From an uncultured Collinsella sp. (lineage in GTDB: Bacteria; Actinomycetota; Coriobacteriia; Coriobacteriales; Coriobacteriaceae): 13,833 nucleotides of DNA. Every line of letters starts with the position of its first letter. Position 1 is the first letter of the stretch. A program made the translations under genes and the position numbers. Location of the stretch: assembly GCA_900554325.1 (NCBI GenBank), contig USHA01000055.1, positions 1 through 13,833 of the forward strand, written 5' to 3'. This document shows positions 1 to 6,037 of the stretch, piece by piece. The notes below the pieces were generated by a model. The model worked only from the letters and a program-made list of their open reading frames with translations. It had not been told where the DNA came from and ran no database searches.

Positions 1-7
1 TCTCCCG

Positions 8-26
8 GGGCCGGCCGGTCCGGCCC
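8..26. terminator. GC-rich hairpin, possible end of an upstream gene
   Basis: A 7-bp perfect stem (GGGCCGG at 8-14, CCGGCCC at 20-26) with a 5-nt loop stands at the very start of the window. It could be the terminator of a gene outside the window. No T-tract follows it, so the call is weak and rests on the stem alone. Confidence 0.3.
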
Positions 27-40
27 TCAGGGTATCGGGT

Positions 41-78
41 TCCCACATTCATCCGTACATGTGCGGATGAATGTGGGA
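41..78. repeat. Near-perfect palindrome (15-bp arms)
   Basis: TCCCACATTCATCCG (41-55) is exactly inverted at 64-78. The 8-nt centre TACATGTG can itself pair further (T-G, A-T, C-G), so the whole 38 nt is almost one continuous palindrome. It lies about 100 bp upstream of trmO. It may be a bidirectional terminator, a REP-like element or a dimeric-protein operator. No T-tract flanks it on either strand. Confidence 0.6.
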
Positions 79-165
79 GGTGTTCGGATAAAGTCGATAA
101 TCAAGGGTTGCACGACGGGAGACCGCGGCGAAGAATTGCGCGCAACGCCCCACGCCTCCATGCCG

Positions 166-171
166 TACAAT
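166..171 (+). promoter_or_regulatory. Probable -10 element (TACAAT) of trmO
   Basis: TACAAT ends 7 nt before the A of the ATG at 179, so transcription would begin at or next to that A and give a leaderless mRNA. No Shine-Dalgarno sequence precedes either candidate start. No convincing -35 at 17-nt spacing is visible; TTGCGC at 136-141 is too far upstream. The same -10 form (TACAAT or GACAAT) recurs before the genes at 1029, 9088 and 10209. Confidence 0.4.
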
Positions 172-178
172 GACCGGC

Positions 179-916
179 ATGGAACCTATCGCACACATAC
201 ATACCGACCTGCCGCAGAAGTTCGGCATTCCGCGCAACAGCTTTTTGGCGCCCCATCTGCAGGGGCACATCGTTTTTGAGCCGGAATTTGCCTCCAATGC
301 AGCAGTTGAGGGCCTGGACCCCTTCTCTCACCTATGGCTGCTGTGGCGCTTCGAAAACGGAACGCCCGGCGGCACGGCAAACGACATAGCTGCCGATGCC
401 AAGTCGCAGGACAGGTCCGGCACCAACGCAAAATGGTCGAAAACCGTGCGCCCGCCTCGTCTGGGTGGAGCCGAGCGCGTGGGCGTGTTTGCCACGCGCA
501 GTCCGTTTCGCCCGAATCCCATTGGGCTTACCTGCGTCAAGCTCGATCGTGTCGAGCTCACCGACGATGGCCCCATCATTCATGTGCTGGGGGCCGACCT
601 GCGTGACGGCACGCCCATCTACGATATCAAGCCCTACGTCCCGTTTGCGGACTGCCACCCGGATGCGACCGGCGGCTGGATTGAGGATGCTCCGTGGCAA
701 GAGCTCGATGTTGAGTTCCCGCAAGCTCTTCAAGACATGGTCCCGCCTGCAAAGCTTCCCGGTCTGGTCGAGGTCCTTCGCCAAGACCCGCGCCGCGCAG
801 GCAGCAAGTACGAGCCAAACCGCGTCTATCACCTGGCCTTTGCCGGGCTCGACATATCTTTTACGGTCGATAAAACCCAGCTAACCGTAGTCGCCGTCAA
901 CGACGCGCAAGACTAA
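179..916 (+). CDS. trmO: tRNA (adenine(37)-N6)-methyltransferase TrmO (TsaA/YaeB family)
   Basis: TrmO uses S-adenosylmethionine to methylate N6 of t6A at position 37 of tRNAs, mainly tRNA-Thr reading ACY codons, giving m6t6A and tuning decoding. The protein has the full TrmO core: an N-terminal IAHIH strand, FSHLWLLWRF, the family block VRPPRLGG followed by GVFATRSPFRPNPIG, then DGTPIYDIKPYVPFAD. The C-terminal part contains the conserved QDPR motif followed by a small beta domain. At 245 aa it is close to the E. coli protein in length. Two ATGs compete, 170 and 179. I chose 179 because homologues begin just before this strand and because a TACAAT -10 places the transcript start at that A; starting at 170 adds three residues. 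Neither start has a Shine-Dalgarno sequence. The gene stands alone, 112 bp before the broken malY-like gene. Function is confident, start less so. Confidence 0.93.
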   Translation: MEPIAHIHTDLPQKFGIPRNSFLAPHLQGHIVFEPEFASNAAVEGLDPFSHLWLLWRFENGTPGGTANDIAADAKSQDRSGTNAKWSKTVRPPRLGGAERVGVFATRSPFRPNPIGLTCVKLDRVELTDDGPIIHVLGADLRDGTPIYDIKPYVPFADCHPDATGGWIEDAPWQELDVEFPQALQDMVPPAKLPGLVEVLRQDPRRAGSKYEPNRVYHLAFAGLDISFTVDKTQLTVVAVNDAQD

Positions 917-982
917 CCAGCCGTTCGTCCGCACCCGTCAAATTAAGCGCCAAACCCCATGCCAAAATCGCCCGTGCTGGTG

Positions 983-988
983 GACAAT
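983..988 (+). promoter_or_regulatory. Possible -10 (GACAAT) of the malY-like gene
   Basis: GACAAT followed by AA lies 40 nt before the ATG at 1029, with a GGGAG ribosome binding site at 1018-1022 in between. The -35 region is not recognisable. The same hexamer occurs before the potassium channel gene. If real, it shows that the broken gene keeps its expression signals. Confidence 0.3.
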
Positions 989-1028
989 AACGCCTACCAA
1001 AACAATCCACTTCGCACGGGAGTTCAGT

Positions 1029-2243
1029 ATGAAATACGACTTTAGCTCGCTTATCGACCGCCACGGCATGGACTCCATCGCCGTTGACTCCTGGGGCGAG
1101 ATCCCCGGTATGGCTCCGAACGCACCCGACGAGGGCTTCGACCGCATTCCCATGTGGGTGGCCGATATGAATTTCGCCACGGTGCCCACGGTCTAGGAGC
1201 ACATCATTCAGCGCGCTCAGCATCCCATGTTTGGCTACTTTAACCCGCGCCCCGAGTATTTCGACCGCATCATCGAATGGCAGAGCCGCCGCAACGGCGT
1301 CGAGGGTCTGGCGCCGGAGCATATCGGCTACGAAAACGGCGTGCTGGGCGGCGTCGTGTCGACGTTGCGCGCGTATGTCCAGCCGGGCGATGCGGTGCTG
1401 GTCCACAGCCCCACCTACATTGGTTTTACCAAGTCTATCGAAGCCGCGGGCTATCGTATTGTCCACAGCCCGCTTAAACTCGACGACCAGGGCGTGTGGC
1501 GCATGGACTTTGAGGACATGGAGTGCAAACTCGCCCAAAACCACGTTCATGCTGCGGTGTTCTGCTCGCCGCACAATCCCTGCGGCCGCGTATGGGAGCG
1601 CGACGAGATCGAGCGCGCCATGGACATCTATCGCCAGCACGATTGCGTGGTGATCTCGGACGAGATTTGGTCCGATATCATCCTGCCGGGACACAAGCAT
1701 ATCCCGACGCAGTCGGTGAGCGAGGATGCCCGCATGCGCACGGTTGCCCTCTATGCGCCGAGCAAGACGTTTAACCTGGCAGGTCTGGTCGGCAGCTACC
1801 ACATCGTCTACAACGAGACGCTGCGCGACCGCGTGTGCGCCGTGTCCAACAAGACCCACTACAACGAGATGAACGTCCTCTCCATGCATGCGCTTATCGG
1901 TGCCTACCAGCCGCAGGGCTACGAGTGGGTGGACGAGCTCAACCAGGTGCTTGCCGGTAATATCGAGTACTTCTGCGATTACGTGGATGAGCATTTTGAG
2001 GGCGTGTCCTATTCACGTCCTCAGGGCACGTACATGGTGTTTCTGGACTGCACCGAGTGGTGTCGCGAACATGGCCGCGATATTCAGTGGCTGCTCGACG
2101 AGGGGGCGCGCGTGGGCGTGGGGTATCAGGACGGCCGCCCGTTCCACGGGCCCTGCCACATTCGCGTGAATCTGGCGCTGCCGCTTTCGCGCGTAAGGGA
2201 AGCGTGCGACCGCCTGGACCGCTACGTTTTTAATGCGCGGTAA
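1029..2243 (+). pseudogene. MalY/PatB-family PLP-dependent C-S lyase/aminotransferase, interrupted by a TAG codon
   Basis: The family comprises fold-type I, PLP-dependent cystathionine beta-lyases/aminotransferases of the cytosol, acting on cystathionine or related C-S substrates. The reading frame starts at ATG 1029 with a good GGGAG Shine-Dalgarno and runs 404 codons, the usual family length (E. coli MalY is about 390 aa). It shows the N-terminal MKYDFSSLIDRHG, the PMWVADMNFATVP block, FGYF, HNPCGRVW, SDEIWSDI and the Schiff-base lysine in APSKTFNLAGL (Lys246 in full-length numbering). Codon 56 (1194-1196) is TAG, exactly where relatives continue with a helix; one C-to-T change in CAG would explain it. 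The rest is intact with no frameshift, so the lesion looks recent or is an assembly error. Restart at ATG 1227 would give a 338-aa protein keeping FGYF and the lysine but losing the N-terminal arm. That ATG has no Shine-Dalgarno, so I infer loss of function. Confidence 0.85.
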
Positions 2244-2253
2244 GTGAGCACTG

Positions 2254-2295
2254 CATGTGGGGCCTTCTGCCAAGTCGGCTGGAAGGCCCCGCATG
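2254..2295. terminator. Strong hairpin after the malY-like gene
   Basis: CATGTGGGGCCTTC (2254-2267) pairs with GAAGGCCCCGCATG (2282-2295): 14 bp with one G-T wobble, plus inner GCC/GGC pairing. It starts 10 nt after the stop codon. The 3' flank, GTAAAACG, has no T-run, so it may be a Rho-independent terminator of the weak-tail type or an mRNA-stabilising hairpin. It separates the broken gene from the sensory unit downstream. Confidence 0.6.
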
Positions 2296-2339
2296 GTAAA
2301 ACGCCTGTAACCATTGGGCGCTCGTGTGGTTTTGTTTGC

Positions 2340-2345
2340 TATTAT
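2340..2345 (+). promoter_or_regulatory. Possible -10 (TATTAT) of the binding protein-kinase unit
   Basis: TATTAT stands in a locally AT-rich stretch (2331-2360) between the hairpin at 2254-2295 and the lipoprotein start at 2388. TTGGGC at 2314-2319 is a candidate -35, but the spacing of 20 nt is long. The local AT enrichment in GC-rich DNA supports a promoter somewhere here more than it supports the exact hexamers. Confidence 0.35.
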
Positions 2346-2387
2346 TTTTTACCATTTCAGTCTGTAAACAGGATCGTCTGGAGCTCG

Positions 2388-3257
2388 ATGAAAAGACCCC
2401 GTCGCTCGGTTGCCATTTCGTTGTTTGTCGCGCTTGCAGTGGCGAGCGCCTTTGTCGTAGCGATAGCTGGCTGTTCAGGGCGTAATGACGAAGCCTCGAC
2501 GTCTGCATTAGAAGGTCTGGATGCCTCGCAGGTCAAGGACGACAATCTTAAGACGCTTAACGTCGGCAGCGACCTCTATCCGCCGTTTGTGTATACCGAC
2601 GAGTACGGCGATATCGTTGGCCTGGATGTCGAGATATTGACCGAGGCTTTGGCCCGCATTGGTTACAAGCCAAAGTACCAGCTGATCGATTGGGAAAAGA
2701 AGAACGAGCTACTGGCGAGCGGCGAGCTCGATTGCGTCATGGGCAGCTTTAGCATGACGGGTCGCGAAGACGAGTATCGTTGGGCCGGCCCGTACCTTGC
2801 GAGCCGCCAGGTGGTCGCGGTCGATCCCCAGAGCGATATCTACACGCTTGCCGATCTTGAGGATAAGGTCGTGGCGGTCCAGTCCACCACCAAGCCCGAG
2901 GACATTTTGCTCAATCGTACAAATGAAAACGTTCCGCAGATCAAAGAGCTCTACTGCTTTTCGGACCGCTCATACCTGAACCCGGCGCTCGTCGAGGGTC
3001 TGGTCGACGCCATCGCCGCGCATGAGTCTTCGCTGCTCACCTACGAAAAAGACTATGGTGTGACGTATCGAATTTTAGATGAGCCGCTGCTTGAGGTTGG
3101 TTTGGGTACCGCTTTCGATATCAACGATACGCGCGGCATCGACGTTAAGCTCACCCATGCCTACCAGGAAATGCTAGCCGACGGCACCATGAAACGCCTG
3201 GTGTCAAAGTACTTTGATGACCCTTCGCCCTTTTTGAATATAGAGGGCCTGTCATGA
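2388..3257 (+). CDS. Extracellular solute-binding lipoprotein, family 3 (amino-acid-type)
   Basis: This 289-aa protein has a lipoprotein signal: a basic MKRPRRS start, a hydrophobic stretch and the lipobox IAGC with the modified cysteine at residue 29. A linker of about 25 residues leads into a periplasmic-type SBP_bac_3 fold: LNVGSDLYPPFVY, then GLDVEILTEALARIGY, GELDCVMGSFSMT, and Arg126 at the place of the canonical ligand carboxylate-binding arginine, followed by AGPYL. Polar amino acids or similar small molecules are the likely ligands. No ABC permease or ATPase genes lie beside it. Its stop overlaps the start of the histidine kinase gene (ATGA), so it probably serves as a membrane-anchored co-sensor rather than a transport component. 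The frame is open back to 2244, but the hairpin at 2254-2295, the lipobox distance and a GGAG 4 nt before ATG 2388 fix this start. Confidence 0.88.
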   Translation: MKRPRRSVAISLFVALAVASAFVVAIAGCSGRNDEASTSALEGLDASQVKDDNLKTLNVGSDLYPPFVYTDEYGDIVGLDVEILTEALARIGYKPKYQLIDWEKKNELLASGELDCVMGSFSMTGREDEYRWAGPYLASRQVVAVDPQSDIYTLADLEDKVVAVQSTTKPEDILLNRTNENVPQIKELYCFSDRSYLNPALVEGLVDAIAAHESSLLTYEKDYGVTYRILDEPLLEVGLGTAFDINDTRGIDVKLTHAYQEMLADGTMKRLVSKYFDDPSPFLNIEGLS

Positions 3258-5446
3258 TCGGTGCACCCGACCACGCCGTAGAGAAGCGGGGCAATCGTTC
3301 GGCAGGGGCATGGTTCCTTGTCGCCCTGCTGGGGATAGCGCTCTCGGTTGTTGCCGGTATGATGAGCTACGGCTACACGACAGCTCAGGCCGAGCAGCGC
3401 TTTGCCGACGTTGTCGATTACGTGGCGACGCAGAGCCTTTCCTACGATGCATTCAATAGCGCCTATACGACCAAAAACCTGATTCGCGTTATGGAGATCG
3501 CCGGAGAGACAGCGCGCGATATGGAGCGCGACGGTTCGGTGGATAACGCCATGCTGGAGCAATATGCCGACCAGTTCAACGTGAGCGCACTGATCGTGAC
3601 GGACGCATCGGGCAATTTGGTGTCCGAGTCCTCGACGGATGGCGTGGGCTACGAGTCGCTCGCTACGTATCTCAAGGAAGCACCCGTGCTGGAGGTGGCA
3701 GCCCATCCGCTTAAGTCCTATACCGCCCGCATCACGCTTGCGGATGATTCGGTCGCAGACATTGGCTGCGTAACCCGGCGGGATGACGAGGGCATCGTTG
3801 TTGCGGTAAGGCATCAGAGCGCGAAGGCAGTTGCAAGCAATACGCTCAAACTGCAGAGCCTGCTCGGTGGTTATGAGACCATCGACAGTGGCAATATCGT
3901 GATCGAAAGCGATGGCAAGGTCGTTGCGACCAATGTCGTTGAACCCACCATATTGGGCGTATTCGATCTGCCTGCAACGGATGTCTTTATTGTCGACGGT
4001 ATTAAGGATCGATGCCTGCCCGGCAAAGTCCGACTGGTCAACGCCAACGGCGAGTGGTATTTGGGCACATTTGGAAAAGCGCGCGGGTTCTACGTGTACA
4101 CCTATGCCTCGGCGCGGCGCTACTTTGAGGTCGTCGCGGCTGTTGCTGCCGGCGTGCTGGTGCTCTACGGCGGTGTTATAGCCGTTGTTGTGATGGCGCG
4201 CCGCCGCGCTGATCGTCGACGTTTGACGGACTTGCTGCAGCAGGAGCGCGACTATGGTGACAGGCTGGCTAAGGCAGCGCGTGAGGCCTCGTCTGCCAAC
4301 TCGGCAAAGACGGAGTTTCTACGTCGCATGAGCCACGATCTGCACACGCCCATCAACGGCATTCGCGGCATGGTCGAGGTCGGCGATGCCAATGCGGACG
4401 ATCTGCAAAAGCAGACCGAGTGCCGCTCAAAAATCTGGACGGCATCGGGACTGCTGCTCGACCTTGCCAACGAGGCGCTCGATATGAGTCGCCTGGAGAG
4501 CGGCCAGGTCAATCTGGAACTTGTTCCCACAAACTTGGTGACCCTCACCCGCGAAGTGTGCGATATTCTGGAGCGCCAGGCCGAGGAACGTCTGGTGACA
4601 ATTATCTGCGACCAGCAGACGCTTAATCATCCCTATGCACGGGTGAGCGTGACGCATCTCAAGCGCTTATTGGTCAATATTGCCGGTAATGCCGTCAAGT
4701 ACAACCGCCGGGGCGGCTATGTTCGTCTGGTGTGTTGCGAGGTGGAGTCGGTGGATGGCGTCCCCGTCTATGAATACACGATCGCCGACAACGGCATTGG
4801 CATGAGCGAGGAGTTCCAACAACACCTCTACGAGCCGTTTTGCCGCGAGGAGCAGCAAGTGGAGGGCGCTTCATCGGGAACTGGCCTGGGCGCGCCTATT
4901 GCCAAACAGTTGGTCGAGCTTATGGGCGGAACCATGAGCTTTACGAGTGTCTTGGGGCAGGGGACGACGTTTATCATCCGCCTGCCGTTCGAGAAGTGCG
5001 ACCGCTCCGAGATTCCTCAGGCAGTTCGCGTAGATGCGGGCGACGGCGATGCGCTCCAGGGCCTGCGCGTTTTGCTCGTAGAGGATAACGATCTGAATGC
5101 CGAGATCGCGCAGTTTACGCTCAGCCGTGCCGGTGCCGTCGTGACGCATGCTAAGGATGGCGAGTCTGCCGTTGAGGCATTTGCCGCGAGCGTGCCGCAC
5201 GAGTACGACGTGGTGTTGATGGACATCATGATGCCTGGTATCGATGGCCTTGAGGCCACGCGTCGGATTCGAGCACTCGATCGCGAGGATGCCGTGACCA
5301 CGCCGATTATCGCTGTGAGCGCCAACGCCTTTGCCGACGACCGCAGACTTTCGCGTGAGGCAGGCATGGACGCGCACCTGAGCAAGCCTGTGAGCTCGCA
5401 AGAGCTCGTCGAGGCGCTGGCGCACATCGCCGCCGACGCTTTATAA
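3254..5446 (+). CDS. Hybrid sensor histidine kinase with extracellular Cache-like domain and receiver domain (kinase 1)
   Basis: This is a 730-aa inner-membrane hybrid kinase. TM1 is at about residues 18-40 and an extracytoplasmic region of about 250 residues follows, resembling a double-Cache sensor (ALIVTDASGNLVSES is typical Cache strand-turn-strand). TM2 lies at about 290-314. The HisKA domain carries phospho-acceptor His361 in SHDLHTPINGI, where most relatives read SHDIRTPLNGI. HATPase_c has an N-box GNAVKYN (about 475), DNGIGM (about 511) and GTGLGAPI (about 541). The C-terminal receiver (about 602-722) has the acidic pair EDN, phospho-acceptor Asp657 in LMDIMMP and HLSKP. No PAS, HAMP, Hpt or DNA-binding domain is seen. 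Translation is coupled to the upstream binding lipoprotein by ATGA overlap, with GAGGG upstream of the ATG, implying stoichiometric partners. Phosphate would pass from His361 to Asp657 and then to an Hpt protein encoded elsewhere. It is visibly paralogous to kinase 2. Confidence 0.93.
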   Translation: MIGAPDHAVEKRGNRSAGAWFLVALLGIALSVVAGMMSYGYTTAQAEQRFADVVDYVATQSLSYDAFNSAYTTKNLIRVMEIAGETARDMERDGSVDNAMLEQYADQFNVSALIVTDASGNLVSESSTDGVGYESLATYLKEAPVLEVAAHPLKSYTARITLADDSVADIGCVTRRDDEGIVVAVRHQSAKAVASNTLKLQSLLGGYETIDSGNIVIESDGKVVATNVVEPTILGVFDLPATDVFIVDGIKDRCLPGKVRLVNANGEWYLGTFGKARGFYVYTYASARRYFEVVAAVAAGVLVLYGGVIAVVVMARRRADRRRLTDLLQQERDYGDRLAKAAREASSANSAKTEFLRRMSHDLHTPINGIRGMVEVGDANADDLQKQTECRSKIWTASGLLLDLANEALDMSRLESGQVNLELVPTNLVTLTREVCDILERQAEERLVTIICDQQTLNHPYARVSVTHLKRLLVNIAGNAVKYNRRGGYVRLVCCEVESVDGVPVYEYTIADNGIGMSEEFQQHLYEPFCREEQQVEGASSGTGLGAPIAKQLVELMGGTMSFTSVLGQGTTFIIRLPFEKCDRSEIPQAVRVDAGDGDALQGLRVLLVEDNDLNAEIAQFTLSRAGAVVTHAKDGESAVEAFAASVPHEYDVVLMDIMMPGIDGLEATRRIRALDREDAVTTPIIAVSANAFADDRRLSREAGMDAHLSKPVSSQELVEALAHIAADAL

Positions 5447-5494
5447 CAATATGGCCCGGTTCCAAGGTGGGTTGGAACCGGGCCATATTGTTAT
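5443..5494. terminator. Bidirectional terminator hairpin between convergent units
   Basis: A perfect 22-bp inverted repeat (5443-5464 with 5473-5494; loop AGGTGGGT) lies between kinase 1 on + and the PPOX gene on -. The stem base is AT-rich (ATAACAATAT/ATATTGTTAT) and the top is GC-rich (GGCCCGGTTCCA), so each strand ends its stem in a U-rich segment. The kinase 1 stop TAA (5444-5446) is inside the left arm. The PPOX stop is 22 nt beyond the right arm. Confidence 0.85.
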
Positions 5495-5515
5495 TGATGA
5501 GGCCTGCTGAGGGGC

Positions 5516-5995
5516 TTACTTTTCTTGAATCTGCTTGCCGCAAAGATGCTCAATCGTAATCTCGTAGAGCTGGACGCCCTTAGTGTCCTTGGCGATTTCC
5601 TCTTCGACTTCCTCGGCAGAAGGGTAGTACTTAAGGGCGAGCTGGCGGACTTTGTTCTCGATAAACGCGGGGGTGTCATTCGCCAGGCGACAACGGCCAA
5701 AGACGACGGTGCTCATAACGTAGGGAGCCCAGTCGCCGTCCTGGTACCACTCGTTTCCGTAAACGGTAAAGCAGACCTTGTCATCGCGCTTGAGTGCGTC
5801 GACCTTGTGGCCAGCCTTGGCGCCATGGAAATAAATCTTGTTGTGCTCGGCGTCAAAGAAGTAGTTGACGGGAATGGCGTACGGGTAGCCATCGTCGCCG
5901 TTGACGGCAAAGACGCCGCGCTTGCAGGTGGCGAGCAGTTCGCGCGCTTCCTCGTCAGTGATGGCGCGTTTCTTTCGACGTAAGGGCCTAAACAT
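5516..5995 (-). CDS. PPOX-fold (pyridoxamine 5'-phosphate oxidase family) flavin-binding protein, NimA-like
   Basis: This 159-aa protein belongs to the split-barrel FMN-binding family that includes 5-nitroimidazole reductases (Nim). The visible pattern is a helix (AITDEEARELLATCKRG), then VFAVNGDDGYPYAIPVNYFF, then KIYFHGAKAGHKVDALKRDD and CFTVYG, then a short strand VVFGRCRL and a C-terminal helix. Members bind FMN or another flavin (some bind haem or F420) and perform small-molecule redox chemistry; the substrate cannot be read from sequence. I chose ATG 5995 because AAGGA lies 8 nt upstream (6004-6008). An in-frame ATG at 6034 would add 13 residues without a ribosome binding site and would nearly touch the kinase 2 stop. 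It begins 42 bp after kinase 2 on the same strand with no hairpin between, so co-transcription is likely. Confidence 0.85.
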   Translation of the reverse strand: MFRPLRRKKRAITDEEARELLATCKRGVFAVNGDDGYPYAIPVNYFFDAEHNKIYFHGAKAGHKVDALKRDDKVCFTVYGNEWYQDGDWAPYVMSTVVFGRCRLANDTPAFIENKVRQLALKYYPSAEEVEEEIAKDTKGVQLYEITIEHLCGKQIQEK

Positions 5996-6037
5996 CGTTG
6001 GCTTCCTTTCTGGTCGTGCGTGGTTGTTGAGCACAAA

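Noticed and set aside
1194..1196. TAG read as pyrrolysine or another recoded amino acid
   Set aside because: A single TAG in a family with no known recoding, and no local tRNA or recoding structure, is more simply a nonsense change or base error.
897..1994. 365-aa minus-strand open frame opposite the malY-like gene
   Set aside because: It lies antisense to a frame with clear family motifs, its translation shows no recognisable domain, and long antisense frames are expected from G/C third positions. It also runs into the end of trmO.
2244..2387. In-frame GTG at 2244 as the start of the binding lipoprotein
   Set aside because: It would put 48 residues before the lipoprotein signal, read through a strong terminator-like hairpin, and has no ribosome binding site; the signal peptide and lipobox spacing fit ATG 2388.
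5525..5983. 152-aa plus-strand open frame opposite the PPOX gene
   Set aside because: The minus-strand frame has PPOX motifs and a ribosome binding site; this is its antisense shadow.
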